The notes: generated by a model not told the origin, from the sequence alone. 64,000 nt of DNA from Aestuariirhabdus litorea (GCF_003864255.1 NZ_QWEZ01000001.1:620001-684000); one strand, 5' to 3'. Positions 49,171 through 59,513 are shown, counted from the stretch's first letter. Numbers and translations are program-made.

Positions 49171-49641
49171 CTAGGAAGCGGCGGATTGCAGGTAGTTTTG
49201 CAACCCCATCTTGTCGATCAGTTGCAGCTGGGTCTCCAGCCAATCGACATGCTCCTCCTCGGAGTCGAGTATTTTTTGCAACAGCTCGCGGCTGACGAAG
49301 TCACGCACTGATTCACAGTAAACGATCCCCTCGCGCAGGTCGGGTATGGCCCGCTTTACCTCCATATCCAGATCGCTTTGCAGCATTTCAGGGGTGTTTT
49401 CACCGATATTGAGCTTTCCCAGGTCCTGCAGGTTGGGTATCCCTTCAAGAAAGAGGATACGCTCGACCAGCCAGTCGGCGTGCTTCATCTCATCGATAGA
49501 TTCGTGGTACTCCTTATCCGCCAGCTCGGATAGGCCCCAGTCCTTGTACATGCGAGCGTGCAGGAAATACTGGTTAATGGCGACCAGCTCGTTTCCCAGG
49601 CAGCGGTTAAGGTGCTCAATCACCTTGCTATCACCTTTCAT
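49171..49641 (-). CDS. bfr: Bacterioferritin
   Basis: A 156-residue iron-storage protein that oxidises and stores iron in a 24-subunit shell. Ferroxidase residues are in place: Glu18, Tyr25, Glu51, His54, Glu94, Glu128 and His131. Met52, the heme ligand between subunits, is present in IDEMKHADW. It is followed upstream on the same strand by bfd (72 bases), its partner for iron release. Confidence 0.97.
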   Translation of the reverse strand: MKGDSKVIEHLNRCLGNELVAINQYFLHARMYKDWGLSELADKEYHESIDEMKHADWLVERILFLEGIPNLQDLGKLNIGENTPEMLQSDLDMEVKRAIPDLREGIVYCESVRDFVSRELLQKILDSEEEHVDWLETQLQLIDKMGLQNYLQSAAS

Positions 49642-49713
49642 TGGCCTCCTCCTCTGTATGTGCTCCGGTCTTTCAGTATGGACCAGAGCCTAGAGGGTGC
49701 AAAGCGAGGGAGA

Positions 49714-49920
49714 TCAGAGGGCCGCGTAGTAATCGCACTGGGTGGCGGGCTGCTGGTCGCTGCCAGCCTGTCGCAGCAGGTCAAGGGCGGTGCGTGCACA
49801 TTTGCCGCACTGGGTGCTTACCCCGAGGGTTTCGCGCAGGTCACGCAGGCTGTCGGCACCGGCATCAATGGTTTGCTGGATCTGGCTGCTGGTGATTCCT
49901 TTGCAGAGACATACGTACAT
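49714..49920 (-). CDS. bfd: Bacterioferritin-associated ferredoxin
   Basis: A 68-residue 2Fe-2S protein with Cys4-x-Cys6 and Cys38-x2-Cys41 (MYVCLCKGIT, TQCGKCARTA), the Bfd ligand pattern. Bfd reduces the heme of bacterioferritin so that stored iron is released. ATG 49920 begins the family domain; the frame stays open upstream to 50028, but that stretch holds the Fur box. Located directly upstream of bfr on the same strand. Confidence 0.95.
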   Translation of the reverse strand: MYVCLCKGITSSQIQQTIDAGADSLRDLRETLGVSTQCGKCARTALDLLRQAGSDQQPATQCDYYAAL

Positions 49921-49973
49921 AAAGAGTTCTCGCAAAACGTTTCGATGGATGCTTAAGTAGGCCTTATCATAAC

Positions 49974-49992
49974 TATAACGAGAATCATTATC
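49974..49992 (-). promoter_or_regulatory. Fur box upstream of bfd
   Basis: On the bfd strand the sequence GATAATGATTCTCGTTATA matches the 19-base Fur consensus at 15 of 19 positions. It lies 54 bases before the bfd start. Low-iron induction of bfd by Fur derepression is the known pattern in related bacteria and fits this site. Confidence 0.8.
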
Positions 49993-50027
49993 AATTGAAA
50001 GGTTCGCTATCTGCACTCGAATTACCA

Positions 50028-50064
50028 ATAGTTAATCTCTATAGAGCCAACACATAAAATCAAT
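50028..50064 (+). promoter_or_regulatory. Candidate OxyR tandem site between bfd and the peroxiredoxin gene
   Basis: The OxyR consensus is ATAGnTnnnAnCTAT repeated after 7 bases. Here 50028-50042 (ATAGTTAATCTCTAT) agrees at 9 of 10 fixed positions and 50050-50064 (ACACATAAAATCAAT) at 7 of 10, with the correct 7-base spacer. Peroxiredoxin genes are frequent OxyR targets. It lies 188 bases before the peroxiredoxin ATG. Confidence 0.5.
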
Positions 50065-50251
50065 CGTGATTGGGTGGGATGCAGCTTTTTCGAGGTGTAC
50101 TATGATTACACCAGTTTTGAGGCCCCCTAAGCGTTGAGCCCTCTACACAGGGCGTTTAGCGGGTGCCAAGACCCTTTATGTAATCAATTTCATCACCTGA
50201 ATCGGTTCCCCAGGGACCGGTCTTAATAACTAACACTGGAGAATATTCACC

Positions 50252-50854
50252 ATGGGCGTATTAGTAGGAAAATCTGCACCTGACTTCACTGCCGCAGCCG
50301 TACTGGGCAACGGAGAGATCGTTGACAGCTTCACCCTGTCTGCTGCTATCAAGGGCAAGAAGGCGGTGGTCTTCTTCTACCCGCTGGACTTCACTTTCGT
50401 GTGTCCCTCTGAGCTGATCGCGTTTGATCACCGTATTGAGGAGTTCACCAGCCGTGGCGTTGAGGTGATCGGTGTTTCCATCGACTCCCAATTCAGCCAT
50501 AACGCGTGGCGTAACACCCCCGTTAGCGAGGGCGGTATCGGCCCTGTTAAGTACACTCTGGTAGCGGACGTTAAGCACGAGATCTGCCGCGCTTATGACG
50601 TCGAAGCCGACGCCGGTGTTGCTTTCCGCGGCTCTTTCCTGATCGATGAAGATGGACTGGTACGTCACCAGGTGGTTAACGACCTGCCGCTGGGTCGTAA
50701 CGTTGACGAGATGCTGCGTATGGTTGACGCCCTGGCGTTCCACCAGGAACACGGTGAGGTTTGCCCCGCCGGCTGGAGCAAGGGTGACAAGGGCATGAAC
50801 GCCTCTCCTGATGGCGTAGCCAAGTACCTGAGTGAGAATGCCGACGCGCTTTAA
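50252..50854 (+). CDS. Typical 2-Cys peroxiredoxin
   Basis: A 200-residue peroxidase of the AhpC/Prx1 class that reduces hydrogen peroxide and organic peroxides. Peroxidatic Cys51 is in DFTFVCPSE and resolving Cys171 in HGEVCPAGW. The GGIG loop linked to over-oxidation sensitivity is present, but the matching C-terminal YF motif is absent (ends KYLSENADAL). No ahpF is adjacent, so thioredoxin is the likely reductant. ATG 50252 follows TGGAG, and a terminator follows the gene. Confidence 0.96.
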   Translation: MGVLVGKSAPDFTAAAVLGNGEIVDSFTLSAAIKGKKAVVFFYPLDFTFVCPSELIAFDHRIEEFTSRGVEVIGVSIDSQFSHNAWRNTPVSEGGIGPVKYTLVADVKHEICRAYDVEADAGVAFRGSFLIDEDGLVRHQVVNDLPLGRNVDEMLRMVDALAFHQEHGEVCPAGWSKGDKGMNASPDGVAKYLSENADAL

Positions 50855-50871
50855 TAGGGTGTCGAGAAGAG

Positions 50872-50897
50872 AAGGGGGCTAACAGCCCCCTTTTTTT
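50872..50897 (+). terminator. Rho-independent terminator after the peroxiredoxin gene
   Basis: A 9-bp stem AAGGGGGCT (50872-50880) pairs with AGCCCCCTT (50884-50892) across a 3-base loop and runs into seven Ts. It lies 18 bases after the stop codon. Confidence 0.92.
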
Positions 50898-50946
50898 ATG
50901 CCGCAAGCGCTATTTTTAGGCCCCCGCGTTGTGTCAAATACGCGGG

Positions 50947-51585
50947 TTACTGGAACGGGTTCCAGCCCCCCAGCTCCTGCCAGCGGTTGACGATGGCGCA
51001 GAACAGCTCGGCGGTTTTTTGGGTGTCGTAGAGCGCCGAGTGGGCTTCGCGGTTATCAAAGTCGATATCGGCGGCCTGGCAGGACTTGGCCAGCACTGTC
51101 TGGCCGTACGCCAGACCAGCCAGGGTGGCGGTGTCGAAGCTGGAGAAGGGGTGGAAGGGGTTGCGTTTGAGGTCGCAGCGGTTAACCGCCGCGTTCAGGA
51201 ACCCCAAGTCGAAGGTGGCGTTGTGACCCACCAGGATAGCGCGGCTGCAACCGGTGCTCTTGACGGTTTTGCGCACCATGCGAAAGATCTTTTCCAGCGC
51301 CTCCTTCTCATCGACGGCACCGCGCAGCGGGCTGTCCGGGCGAATACCGGTAAACTCGAGGGCGGCCGGCTCGATGTTGGCCCCCTCAAAAGGGGTTACG
51401 TTAAAGGAGATCGCTTCATCGGGGTAGAGAAACCCCTCCTCGTCCATGCTCATGGTGACGGCGGCGATTTCGAGCAAGGCGTCGGTGGCGGCGTTAAAGC
51501 CCCCGGTTTCGACGTCGATTACTACCGGCAGAAAGCCCCTGAATCGGCCGGCCATCAGGGTTTTTGGCTGAATTTCTTCGTTCAC
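50947..51585 (-). CDS. rnt: Ribonuclease T
   Basis: A 212-residue DEDD exonuclease that trims tRNA and other RNA 3' ends. The catalytic acids are in [33 protein letters not shown], and [14 protein letters not shown]. Its start overlaps the pyrC stop by 4 bases, so rnt is translated from the pyrC transcript; pyrC-rnt is a known gammaproteobacterial pair. Confidence 0.96.
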   Translation of the reverse strand: MNEEIQPKTLMAGRFRGFLPVVIDVETGGFNAATDALLEIAAVTMSMDEEGFLYPDEAISFNVTPFEGANIEPAALEFTGIRPDSPLRGAVDEKEALEKIFRMVRKTVKSTGCSRAILVGHNATFDLGFLNAAVNRCDLKRNPFHPFSSFDTATLAGLAYGQTVLAKSCQAADIDFDNREAHSALYDTQKTAELFCAIVNRWQELGGWNPFQ

Positions 51586-52631
51586 GCGAAGCTCCCCGCC
51601 GTTACCTTCCAGCGCACAGTCTCTCCTGCTTTGAGGGGAACCAGGGGCTGCTCACCAAGCTCCAGTACCTGGGGAACCTGCCAGGGCTGGCGGCTCAGGG
51701 TGATCCGGTCACTGTTGCGGGGCAGGCGGTAGAAATCGGGACCGTTAAAGCTGGCAAAGGCCTCCAGCTTGTCCAGCACTCCCAGCTCTTCAAACACCTC
51801 TGCGTAGAGCTCGATGGCGGCGTGGGCGCTGTAACAGCCGGCACAGCCGCAGCTGCTCTCCTTGGCTGACTGGGCGTGGGGTGCCGAGTCGGTACCGAGG
51901 AAAAAGCGGGAGTCACCGCGGGTCACGACATCGCGCAGGGCTTGCTGGTGACGGTTGCGCTTGAGTACCGGCAAGCAGTAGAAGTGAGGTTTGATACCTC
52001 CGACCAGCAGGTGGTTACGGTTATACATCAGGTGCTGGGGGGTGATGGTGGCCCCCACATTGGACTCGGCGCTGAGTACAAACTGGGCTGCGTCGGCGGT
52101 GGTAATGTGTTCGAAAACGATACGCAGCTGAGGGTAGCGTACCCGCAGTGGCGCCAGCTGCTGGTCAATAAAAGCCGCCTCCCGGTCGAAGATGTCGATG
52201 CTGTCGTGAGTCACTTCTCCGTGCACCAGCAGTGGCATGCCGGTTTCGGCCATCGCCTCCAGTGCCGGGTAGATCCGTTCCAGGGAGGTGACGCCCGAAG
52301 CCGAATTGGTGGTGGCACCGGCGGGATAGAGTTTGGCGGCGGTCACCATACCACTGGCGTGGGCTTCGCGGATGTCGCCGGGGCTGGTGTTGTCGGTCAG
52401 GTAGAGCACCATCAGGGGTTGCCAGTCGCTGCCGTCCGGCCGTTGGGCCATGATCCGCTCCCGGTAGGCCAGTGCTCCCTCAAGCCGGGTGACGGGAGGC
52501 GTCAGGTTGGGCATCACAATAGCACGGCCAAAGTAGCGGGCGGCATCGGCAACGGTGTGCCTCAAGGCCGCACCATCGCGCAGGTGAAGATGCCAGTCGT
52601 CGGGGCGAATCAGGGTGAGTGTGTCGGTCAT
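51582..52631 (-). CDS. pyrC: Dihydroorotase
   Basis: A 349-residue class II dihydroorotase for the third step of pyrimidine synthesis. The metal-binding HLHLRDG near the N terminus, the carboxylated lysine segment [15 protein letters not shown], and [17 protein letters not shown] with the catalytic Asp are present. It is the first gene of the pyrC-rnt operon, and is divergent from motY. Confidence 0.97.
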   Translation of the reverse strand: MTDTLTLIRPDDWHLHLRDGAALRHTVADAARYFGRAIVMPNLTPPVTRLEGALAYRERIMAQRPDGSDWQPLMVLYLTDNTSPGDIREAHASGMVTAAKLYPAGATTNSASGVTSLERIYPALEAMAETGMPLLVHGEVTHDSIDIFDREAAFIDQQLAPLRVRYPQLRIVFEHITTADAAQFVLSAESNVGATITPQHLMYNRNHLLVGGIKPHFYCLPVLKRNRHQQALRDVVTRGDSRFFLGTDSAPHAQSAKESSCGCAGCYSAHAAIELYAEVFEELGVLDKLEAFASFNGPDFYRLPRNSDRITLSRQPWQVPQVLELGEQPLVPLKAGETVRWKVTAGSFA

Positions 52632-52800
52632 GACGGTGCCTTGGTTTCGATCAGTCAGCTGATGCGCATCCTACCGCAAAGAGGACCATTTCGATAGGCG
52701 CCAGCCGGCAGGGCTAACGTTCCTGGATAATAAAATGCAGGTAAAGTTTTTTTGCCCCAGGCCGATACTCCAGACGATAACAATTTTTCAGGGGTGGGCT

Positions 52801-53691
52801 GTGAGCCGTCACGTGCGTTTTTCTCATTGGTTGGGGGTGCTAGCGATGCTGGCACTGACGGGTATGCCCGCCTACGCTGTCACCTTCAGCGCGCCGATGG
52901 ACAATTCGGTCTGGCGCCTCGAGGCCTCGGTGTTTGAATGTCGTCTCTCCCATGCCATCCCCAACTATGGTGAAGCGGTGTTTTCCCACCGCGCGGGTGA
53001 ACGGGTCAGCTTCTATCTCGACAGCTGGCACCGCCCGATGCGCAAGGGGCGTGCAGAGATGACCTCGGAACCCCCTCCCTGGCGCATTGGTGCAGCGGTG
53101 CAGGAGCTGGGTTCGGTTCCGGTCAGTGGTGGTCGTCAGGCGGTAGCGCTACAGGGCCCCTTGCCGAGCTCCATGCTGGCCCAGCTCTACGGTGGCATGC
53201 AGCCGACCCTGCATAGGCTGGCCTGGTACGACAGTAAGCAGCCGGTTGCGGTGGAGCTGTCGCCGGTTAACTTCCAGCCCGTCTACCAGCAGTATGTGGG
53301 GTGCCTGTCGCAGCTTCTGCCGGTTAACTTCGACCAGATTCAACGCTCGACCGTACTCTTTGATACTGGGAAATCCCAGCTCAGGGATGATGCGCTGGAG
53401 ACCCTTACCAATATTGTGATCTATGTGAAAGCGGACCCTACGGTCAGCACCATTTACATCGATGGCCATACCGACAACCGGGGGCGCCGCCTGGCGAACC
53501 GCGAACTGTCGAAGGAGCGTGCCGAGGCGGTGCGTGACTACCTGCAAAAGCGCGGCTTGCCAACCGATATGATCCTGTTGCGATTCCACGGTGAGCGCTA
53601 TCCGGTTGCCAGTAACAGCACCGCAACCAACCGTGCCCGTAACCGCCGTGTCACCATCCGCCTCGATAAGGAGGAGAGCTTCGACAGCTAA
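52801..53691 (+). CDS. motY: Sodium-type flagellar motor protein MotY
   Basis: A 296-residue exported protein. A signal peptide (about residues 1-22) ends AYA. The N-terminal MotY domain includes SVWRLEASVFECRLSHAIP and FYLDSWHRPMRKGRA. The C-terminal OmpA-like peptidoglycan-binding domain has IYIDGHTDNRGRRLANRELS and NRARNRRVTIRL. MotY forms the T ring of polar flagella that use PomA/PomB. The chosen GTG 52801 begins the signal peptide; an in-frame ATG at 52735 would add 22 residues. Confidence 0.92.
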   Translation: MSRHVRFSHWLGVLAMLALTGMPAYAVTFSAPMDNSVWRLEASVFECRLSHAIPNYGEAVFSHRAGERVSFYLDSWHRPMRKGRAEMTSEPPPWRIGAAVQELGSVPVSGGRQAVALQGPLPSSMLAQLYGGMQPTLHRLAWYDSKQPVAVELSPVNFQPVYQQYVGCLSQLLPVNFDQIQRSTVLFDTGKSQLRDDALETLTNIVIYVKADPTVSTIYIDGHTDNRGRRLANRELSKERAEAVRDYLQKRGLPTDMILLRFHGERYPVASNSTATNRARNRRVTIRLDKEESFDS

Positions 53692-53946
53692 GCGGATCGA
53701 AGCGCCTCCATCGCCGGGCCGGCCTCCCCCCCCCTCGGCCCCCAGTAACAAAAGAAAACCGGGAAAATGGCCCCGAATCCCCTGACGGGCTGGGATTTCC
53801 CGGCGTGGGCGTTTAGAATACTCTGCCTTTTATTGGGTGTTGGCGATCGGTAACCGCCTTATGTGCGCGTTTGGCCGCGGCGGATAGTCGACCCCAGGAG
53901 AGGAGAGAGGCTCGGAAACAAACAGTAGGGAGAGTGGGAAAACTCG
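53692..53946. other. Intergenic region before argG with no recognised site
   Basis: These 255 bases separate motY and argG. A C-run occurs near 53728-53735 and the leader before argG has AGGAGAGGAGAG-type purine stretches that could serve as ribosome sites. I looked for an ArgR-type palindrome and did not find a convincing one. Confidence 0.4.
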
Positions 53947-55167
53947 ATGAAAAGCATTAATAAAGTGGTCCTGGCGTACTCCGGGGGGTTGGATACCTCC
54001 GTTATCGCCAAGTGGCTGGAGGACACCTATCAGTGTGAAGTGGTCACCTTTACGGCTGACCTGGGGCAGGGCGAAGAGCTTGAGCCGGCCCGCCGCAAAG
54101 CAGAGGCAATGGGCATCAAGGAGATCTTCATTGATGACCTGCGAGAAGAGTTTGTCCGAGATTTCGTTTTCCCGATGTTCCGAGCCAATACCATCTACGA
54201 AGGTGAGTATCTGCTGGGCACCTCCATCGCACGTCCCCTGATTGCCAAGCGCCTGGTTGAGATCGCCAATGAGACCGGTGCCGATGCCATTGCCCATGGT
54301 GCGACCGGCAAGGGTAATGACCAGGTTCGATTTGAACTGGGTGCTTATGCCCTCAAGCCGGGTATTCAGGTGATCGCCCCCTGGCGCGACTGGGATCTCA
54401 ATTCGCGGGAGAGCCTGCTGGCCTATTGCGAACAGCACAATATCCCGGTTGAGAACAAGCAGGGCAAAAAGTCGCCCTACTCCATGGATGCCAACCTGCT
54501 GCACATCTCCTACGAGGGTGGTTTGCTGGAGAGCCCCTGGAATGAGCCGGAAGAGGATATGTGGCTGTGGAGTGTATCGCCGGAGGAGGCGCCCAACGAG
54601 CCTACCTACATTGAGCTCGACTACCGTCATGGAGACATCGTGGCCATCAATGGCGAAAAGATGTCGCCTGCCCAGGTGCTGGCGCACCTCAATCAGGTGG
54701 GGGGTGCCAATGGCATCGGCCGTGTGGATATCGTCGAAAACCGTTACGTGGGAATGAAAGCCCGGGGCTGCTATGAAACCCCTGGCGGCACCATTATGCT
54801 GAAGGCGCACCGGGCGATCGAATCGATCACCCTCGACCGCGAGGTGGCTCACCTCAAAGACGAACTGATGCCCCGTTACGCGAAGCTGATCTACAACGGT
54901 TACTGGTGGTCTCCCGAGCGGGAGATGCTGCAGCAGATGATCGACAACTCCCAGCGCTATGTAAACGGTAAGGTTCGCCTGAAGCTCTACAAGGGGAATG
55001 TGATCGTGGTCGGGCGTAAGTCCAAGGATACGCTGTTCGATGAGAGCATTGCGACCTTTGAGGATGATGCCGGCGCTTATGACCAGGGCGATGCCGGTGG
55101 CTTCATCAAGCTGAACGCCTTGCGGATGCGGATTGCCGCCAAGAAGGGTCGTAGCCCCTTGAAGTGA
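53947..55167 (+). CDS. argG: Argininosuccinate synthase
   Basis: A 406-residue type I argininosuccinate synthase that joins citrulline and aspartate with ATP. It opens with the PP-loop [19 protein letters not shown], then [10 protein letters not shown], then [15 protein letters not shown] and [15 protein letters not shown]. It stands alone, with its own terminator 16 bases after the stop. Confidence 0.98.
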   Translation: MKSINKVVLAYSGGLDTSVIAKWLEDTYQCEVVTFTADLGQGEELEPARRKAEAMGIKEIFIDDLREEFVRDFVFPMFRANTIYEGEYLLGTSIARPLIAKRLVEIANETGADAIAHGATGKGNDQVRFELGAYALKPGIQVIAPWRDWDLNSRESLLAYCEQHNIPVENKQGKKSPYSMDANLLHISYEGGLLESPWNEPEEDMWLWSVSPEEAPNEPTYIELDYRHGDIVAINGEKMSPAQVLAHLNQVGGANGIGRVDIVENRYVGMKARGCYETPGGTIMLKAHRAIESITLDREVAHLKDELMPRYAKLIYNGYWWSPEREMLQQMIDNSQRYVNGKVRLKLYKGNVIVVGRKSKDTLFDESIATFEDDAGAYDQGDAGGFIKLNALRMRIAAKKGRSPLK

Positions 55168-55182
55168 TTCTCTCCGATACGG

Positions 55183-55210
55183 AAAAAGGCCTCGTAAGAG
55201 GCCTTTTTTT
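55183..55210 (+). terminator. Rho-independent terminator after argG
   Basis: Stem AAAAAGGCCTC (55183-55193) pairs with GAGGCCTTTTT (55198-55208) over a 4-base loop and continues into Ts. Flanking A and T runs make it usable in both directions. Confidence 0.93.
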
Positions 55211-55328
55211 ATGTACAGGATGAACGGGCTGGCCAATGCTCCTGCCAGGCCGGCACTCCCCAAGTCCCTGTGGGTCGCGGTAGCAATCAAAGGATGTGCG
55301 GGCCGTTTTTTGTGCCCGGGAGGTTTCC

Positions 55329-55736
55329 CTACCCCTTTAATCCCTTGCTGGAGGATGAGCTGGCAATCAACTCGATGGCGTAACCATCGGGGTCGCGGAC
55401 AAAGGCGATCTCGGTGGTCCCCCCCAGTACGGGGCCCGGTTCCCGGCTGATCACGCCGCCGGCCTCGCGGATGCGATCGCAGGTCGCATAGATATCATCC
55501 GCCGACAGGGCAATATGGCCGAAGGCGTTGCCGTGGTCGTAGCTGTCGGTTCCCCAGTTGTAGGTCAGCTCAATCACCGCCCCCTCGCTTTCATCACCGT
55601 AACCGACAAAGGCCAGGGTGTACTTGTACTCGGCATTGTCGGATTTTCGAAGCAGTTTCATGCCCAGGATGCGGGTGTAAAAGTCGATGGAGCGATCGAG
55701 GTCGCCAACGCGGAGCATGGTGTGTAAGAGGCGCAT
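55329..55736 (-). CDS. gloA: Lactoylglutathione lyase (glyoxalase I)
   Basis: A 135-residue metalloenzyme that converts the methylglyoxal-glutathione adduct to S-lactoylglutathione. Metal ligands His5 ([10 protein letters not shown]), the Glu of [13 protein letters not shown], the His of GHIALSADD and the Glu of GYAIELI are all present. The start at 55736 is the family start. The C-terminal tail ends in a run of serines ([12 protein letters not shown]). It is followed upstream by a DUF3108 gene on the same strand. Confidence 0.96.
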   Translation of the reverse strand: MRLLHTMLRVGDLDRSIDFYTRILGMKLLRKSDNAEYKYTLAFVGYGDESEGAVIELTYNWGTDSYDHGNAFGHIALSADDIYATCDRIREAGGVISREPGPVLGGTTEIAFVRDPDGYAIELIASSSSSKGLKG

Positions 55737-55746
55737 ATGGATCTCC

Positions 55747-56469
55747 TTAGGGGGTGTTGGGGTTGGGGGGTGACAGGTGCGTACCGTCCAGTGTGGCCGA
55801 CTTGAGCTCAATCCGGTAGCCGCTGCCACGTTCGGTGTGCTCGATGCGTACCAGCAGGTAGTCCCATTCGGGGGCAAACCAGAGCAGGGTTTCACGATCC
55901 TTGTCCTTGCCACGAATGCGCTTGACGCGGACCGTATCGACCGCACCCCAGGGGGTTTGCAGTCGCTCAGCCCCCTGACGCTCAAAGCGCAGCAACTTCA
56001 GCCGCTCGGCTTCCTCAACGACAAGGTATTCGAGGGGCTGGTGCCTACGCCTGAGGTCCAGGCGCAACTGCTCCTGGTAACTCAGCTCATCCTGAACGGC
56101 AGCGTTGATCGCTATGCTCCAGCCGGGGTTGCCCTGTTCAACGGCACGCTGCTCTTCCCAGTCAAACCGCAGGTCGTTGACCTCCCTGGAGCGGGTGCCG
56201 CTATAGCGGTAGTGGAGGGGGACCACCTGCTCGCCCTGCAGTTGGAAGTCGGAGCTCTGGTGCTGGTAAAACTTGATAAAGAGAACGCTGATATCGGTAT
56301 TGAAGCGGGTGGTAAAACTGCCGTCCGCATTCCGGGTCAGGCTGCTACTGGCTTCGCCGGTTTGGCCGTAGTAGGTGGCGCTGTAGGTCGCCTCATAGGG
56401 CTGCAGGGCCTGGGCCGTGAGTGGCAGCAGCAGGAGTGGCAGGAGTCGGAGGTGGTTGGCAATGCCCAT
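55747..56469 (-). CDS. Secreted DUF3108 protein
   Basis: A 240-residue protein with a signal peptide ([13 protein letters not shown]). The DUF3108 pattern follows: [40 protein letters not shown] and [19 protein letters not shown]. Members are predicted beta-rich envelope proteins of unknown function. DUF3108 next to purN and purM is a recurring gammaproteobacterial order. ATG 56469 begins the signal peptide. Confidence 0.9.
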   Translation of the reverse strand: MGIANHLRLLPLLLLPLTAQALQPYEATYSATYYGQTGEASSSLTRNADGSFTTRFNTDISVLFIKFYQHQSSDFQLQGEQVVPLHYRYSGTRSREVNDLRFDWEEQRAVEQGNPGWSIAINAAVQDELSYQEQLRLDLRRRHQPLEYLVVEEAERLKLLRFERQGAERLQTPWGAVDTVRVKRIRGKDKDRETLLWFAPEWDYLLVRIEHTERGSGYRIELKSATLDGTHLSPPNPNTP

Positions 56470-56547
56470 GGCGGTATCCAAAGCTGGAGAGGGCCATAGT
56501 AGCGCGCAGCGACCAAGCCGCCAAGGCGGCTTGGTCATGGTGCCGGC

Positions 56548-57186
56548 CTAGTCGTGGTACTGATAGCCTTCGGTGGGCAGTGGTGCGCCATCGAGGTAGG
56601 CTCTTCCCTCCTGCAGGCGCAGCCTCCCTTCGGCAAACCACTGGGCTGCGAGAGGGTAGATGCGGTGTTCCACACCATGCACCCGCGCCGCGAGGGTCTC
56701 CTCGGAGTCGCTGCTGTTGATGGCCACCGGGGCCTGGATAATGTTGGCGCCGCCGTCGAGCTCTTCGGTGACGAAGTGAATCGTCGCCCCGTGCCACTGC
56801 TCACCGGCCTCAAGGGCACGCTTGTGGGTGTGAAGCCCACGATACTTGGGCAGCAGTGAGGGGTGGATATTGAGCATCCGTCCCTCGTAGCGGCGTGTGA
56901 ACTCCGGGGTCAGTATGCGCATAAAGCCGGCCAGGATAACCAGTTCGGCCTGCATGCCGTCGATGGTTTCAGCCAGGGTGGCATCAAAGCTTTCGCGCGA
57001 GTCGAACTGGCGGTGGTCCACCAAAGCGGTAGCGATGCCTGCGCGCTGCGCGCGTTGCAGGCCGTAGGCGTCTTCGCGGTTGCTGATCACCCCGCAGATT
57101 TCGATACCGATCTCCTCTGCGCGATCGATCAGGGCTTGCAGGTTACTGCCGCTACCGGAGATGATCACTACCGTTCTGGTTGCCAT
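56548..57186 (-). CDS. purN: Phosphoribosylglycinamide formyltransferase
   Basis: A 212-residue folate-dependent GAR transformylase for the third purine step. It has TVVIISGSGSNLQALIDRA, the catalytic Asn/His segment MLNIHPSLLPKYRG, and GATIHFVTEELDGGANIIQ with the catalytic Asp. It lies 13 bases after purM on the same strand, as in E. coli. Confidence 0.97.
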   Translation of the reverse strand: MATRTVVIISGSGSNLQALIDRAEEIGIEICGVISNREDAYGLQRAQRAGIATALVDHRQFDSRESFDATLAETIDGMQAELVILAGFMRILTPEFTRRYEGRMLNIHPSLLPKYRGLHTHKRALEAGEQWHGATIHFVTEELDGGANIIQAPVAINSSDSEETLAARVHGVEHRIYPLAAQWFAEGRLRLQEGRAYLDGAPLPTEGYQYHD

Positions 57187-57199
57187 GCTTGATGATTCC

Positions 57200-58258
57200 C
57201 TAGAGTCCGCGCAGCTCAACCTGCTCCTCGTCTACCGCCCGCTCGGCGATCTCACCGATCACCCAGGGCGACTCGCCCTCTTCGGCCAGCAGTGCAAGGG
57301 CGCTGTCGCGCTGTGCGCTGGGGACGACAATGACCATGCCCACGCCGCAATTGAGGGTCCGGTACATCTCCCGCTCCTCGACGTTGCCCTGCTCCTGCAG
57401 CCACTGGAACACCTCGGGGCGTTTCCAGCTGCCGGTGTCGATCACCGCCTTGCAGCTGTCCGGCAGTACGCGGGGAATGTTCTCCAGCAGGCCGCCACCG
57501 GTGATGTGTGACAGCGCGTTGACCTGGGACTCGCGAATCAGGCGCAGCAAGGGTTTAACGTAGATGCGGGTGGGCTCCATCAGGGCCTCCGCCAGTGTCT
57601 TGTCGCCCATCGGCTGGCTCAGGTCGCTGTTAGCTACCTCAAGAATCTTGCGGATCAGGGAGTAACCGTTGGAGTGAGGGCCGGAGGAGGGCAGGGCGAT
57701 CAGCAGGTCACCGCTTTTCACCTGGCTGCCGTCGATCAGGCGTGATTTCTCGGCCACGCCGACGCAAAAACCGGCCAGGTCGTAATCCTCGCCTTCGTAC
57801 ATGCCGGGCATCTCGGCGGTCTCTCCCCCAACCAGGGCGCAGCCAGCCAGCTCACAGCCGGCGCCGATGCCGGTTACCACCTGGGCGGCGACCTCCACGT
57901 TGAGGTGGCCGGTGGCGTAGTAGTCGAGGAAAAAGAGGGGCTCGGCACCGGCCACGATCAGGTCGTTCACGCACATGGCCACCAGGTCGATGCCGATGGT
58001 GTCGTGCTTGTTCAGCTTCATGGCCAGCGCCAGCTTGGTACCAACGCCGTCGGTACCGGATACCAGTACCGGCTCCTTATAGCCCTTGGGCAGCTCGCAC
58101 AGGGCACCGAAACCGCCCAGTCCCGCCATCACCTCGGGTCGACGCGTGCGCTTGGCAACCCCTTTGATTCGTTCAACCAGCTGGTTTCCGGCGTCAATGT
58201 CGACACCGGCGTCTTTGTAACTGATGGAGGGCTTATTGGCATCGCTGTGGCTGGTCAT
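57200..58258 (-). CDS. purM: Phosphoribosylformylglycinamidine cyclo-ligase
   Basis: A 352-residue AIR synthetase, the fifth purine step. It has [38 protein letters not shown] and [20 protein letters not shown]. It heads the purM-purN-DUF3108-gloA minus-strand run and is divergent from the DUF2066 gene across 151 bases. I see no convincing PurR operator there. Confidence 0.98.
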   Translation of the reverse strand: MTSHSDANKPSISYKDAGVDIDAGNQLVERIKGVAKRTRRPEVMAGLGGFGALCELPKGYKEPVLVSGTDGVGTKLALAMKLNKHDTIGIDLVAMCVNDLIVAGAEPLFFLDYYATGHLNVEVAAQVVTGIGAGCELAGCALVGGETAEMPGMYEGEDYDLAGFCVGVAEKSRLIDGSQVKSGDLLIALPSSGPHSNGYSLIRKILEVANSDLSQPMGDKTLAEALMEPTRIYVKPLLRLIRESQVNALSHITGGGLLENIPRVLPDSCKAVIDTGSWKRPEVFQWLQEQGNVEEREMYRTLNCGVGMVIVVPSAQRDSALALLAEEGESPWVIGEIAERAVDEEQVELRGL

Positions 58259-58409
58259 TCAGGGGCCTGCAAGGTTGGGAGCGGTTGAGGAAATGTGACC
58301 CGGGTCCGGGGCTGCGCTATTTTAACAACAGTTTCCCGTTCCGAACAGGGATGCCTGCCATCGAATCTGTGGCAAAATAGGGCTTTTACTCTCAGGGAAC
58401 TACCTCCTT

Positions 58410-59513
58410 ATGGATCAAACCGTGAAACCCTGGTGCGCGCTCCTGCTGTGGGGGATGCTGGCGCTGGGTTGGCAGTCATCGGCCCGGGCCGAGCTGGTGG
58501 ATACTCTTTACAGTGCGGAGGTACTGGTCCCCGGCCAGGATGCTGAGTTCCGTACCCAGGGCATGCAGCAGGCACTGGTGCAGGTGCTGGGTAAGCTGTC
58601 GGGAGGCCAGCTGACAGCGGACGACGCTCTGCTGGGCCGGATCGGCGATGCGGGTCGCTTTGCCCGTACTTTCGCCTATAGGGACAGCGACAGGACCCTG
58701 CCCAACGAGCAGGGCGAGGCGATTCCGGCCAGCTGGATGCGGGTCAGCTTTGACCCCGCCGGGGTTACCCGCCTGGCACGGGAGCTGGATCTTCCCATCT
58801 GGGGGGCCAATCGCCCCTCGGTACTGGTGTGGTTGGTGGAGGAGTCCCGCGGCAAGCGCCGGATAGTCGCCAGTGGTGGCACTGAACCGGTGATCGAGGC
58901 CTTGAGCGCTGCCGGGGAGTCGCGCGGATTGCCGTTGATGCTGCCGCTGATGGATATCGATGATCGAACCGCAATCAGCGACACCGATCTGTGGGGCCTT
59001 TTTGCGGAGCCGATCAGTGAGGCATCGCAACGCTACAACCCTGGAGCCATCCTCGCGGGGCGCTATTACCGGGCGTCGGCGACCCAGTGGGTGGGCCGCT
59101 GGATGATGATCCTGCGTGGAGAGCGGGTCAGCCTGGATGTGAAAGCCTCCTCCGAGGCAGAGCTGGTCGAACGTGGGGTGGATCTTGCCGTGCGTGAGTT
59201 GGCCAGCCGCTATGCGGTGCGTCTGGGAGAGGCCTCCGAGATTCCTGCCCGGCTGGTGCTGGGGGGAGTCAAGAGTGTTGAGGCTTATGCCCAGGCGATT
59301 GACTACCTGCAGAAGCTGACGGCGGTACGCAGCGCCAAACCGATGGAGGTAAGGGGCGACCAGCTCACCCTTCACCTGACCATCGATGGTAGCCTGCAGC
59401 AACTGCAGGAGGTGATTGCGCTGGAACAGCAGATGCTGCCGGAGGTTGAACGCAATGCCGAGGAACCCCAGGGTAGCCGTTCGCTCTACTACCAGTGGCA
59501 GGTGCGCCCTTGA
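58410..59513 (+). CDS. Secreted DUF2066 protein
   Basis: A 367-residue protein with a signal peptide (ALLLWGMLALGWQSSARA) and the DUF2066 pattern: LYSAEVLVPGQDAEFRTQGM, QALVQVLGKLSGGQL and the mid-protein PSVLVWLVEESRGKRRIVA. Function unknown. A conserved neighbour order with a PerM-type transporter and Hda continues downstream. AGGGAA (58394) is the likely ribosome site. The bases just before the ATG (ACCTCCTT) are by chance the anti-Shine-Dalgarno sequence. Confidence 0.9.
   Translation: MDQTVKPWCALLLWGMLALGWQSSARAELVDTLYSAEVLVPGQDAEFRTQGMQQALVQVLGKLSGGQLTADDALLGRIGDAGRFARTFAYRDSDRTLPNEQGEAIPASWMRVSFDPAGVTRLARELDLPIWGANRPSVLVWLVEESRGKRRIVASGGTEPVIEALSAAGESRGLPLMLPLMDIDDRTAISDTDLWGLFAEPISEASQRYNPGAILAGRYYRASATQWVGRWMMILRGERVSLDVKASSEAELVERGVDLAVRELASRYAVRLGEASEIPARLVLGGVKSVEAYAQAIDYLQKLTAVRSAKPMEVRGDQLTLHLTIDGSLQQLQEVIALEQQMLPEVERNAEEPQGSRSLYYQWQVRP

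Noticed and set aside
53830-55290. A 486-residue open frame on the minus strand opposite argG
   Set aside because: It is the mirror of a highly conserved argG gene in a GC-rich genome, where antisense frames stay open by codon bias. It has no recognisable domain.
58402-58410. ACCTCCTTA directly before the DUF2066 start codon
   Set aside because: It matches the anti-Shine-Dalgarno end of 16S rRNA, not a ribosome-binding site. A normal AGGGAA lies just upstream, so I treat it as chance.
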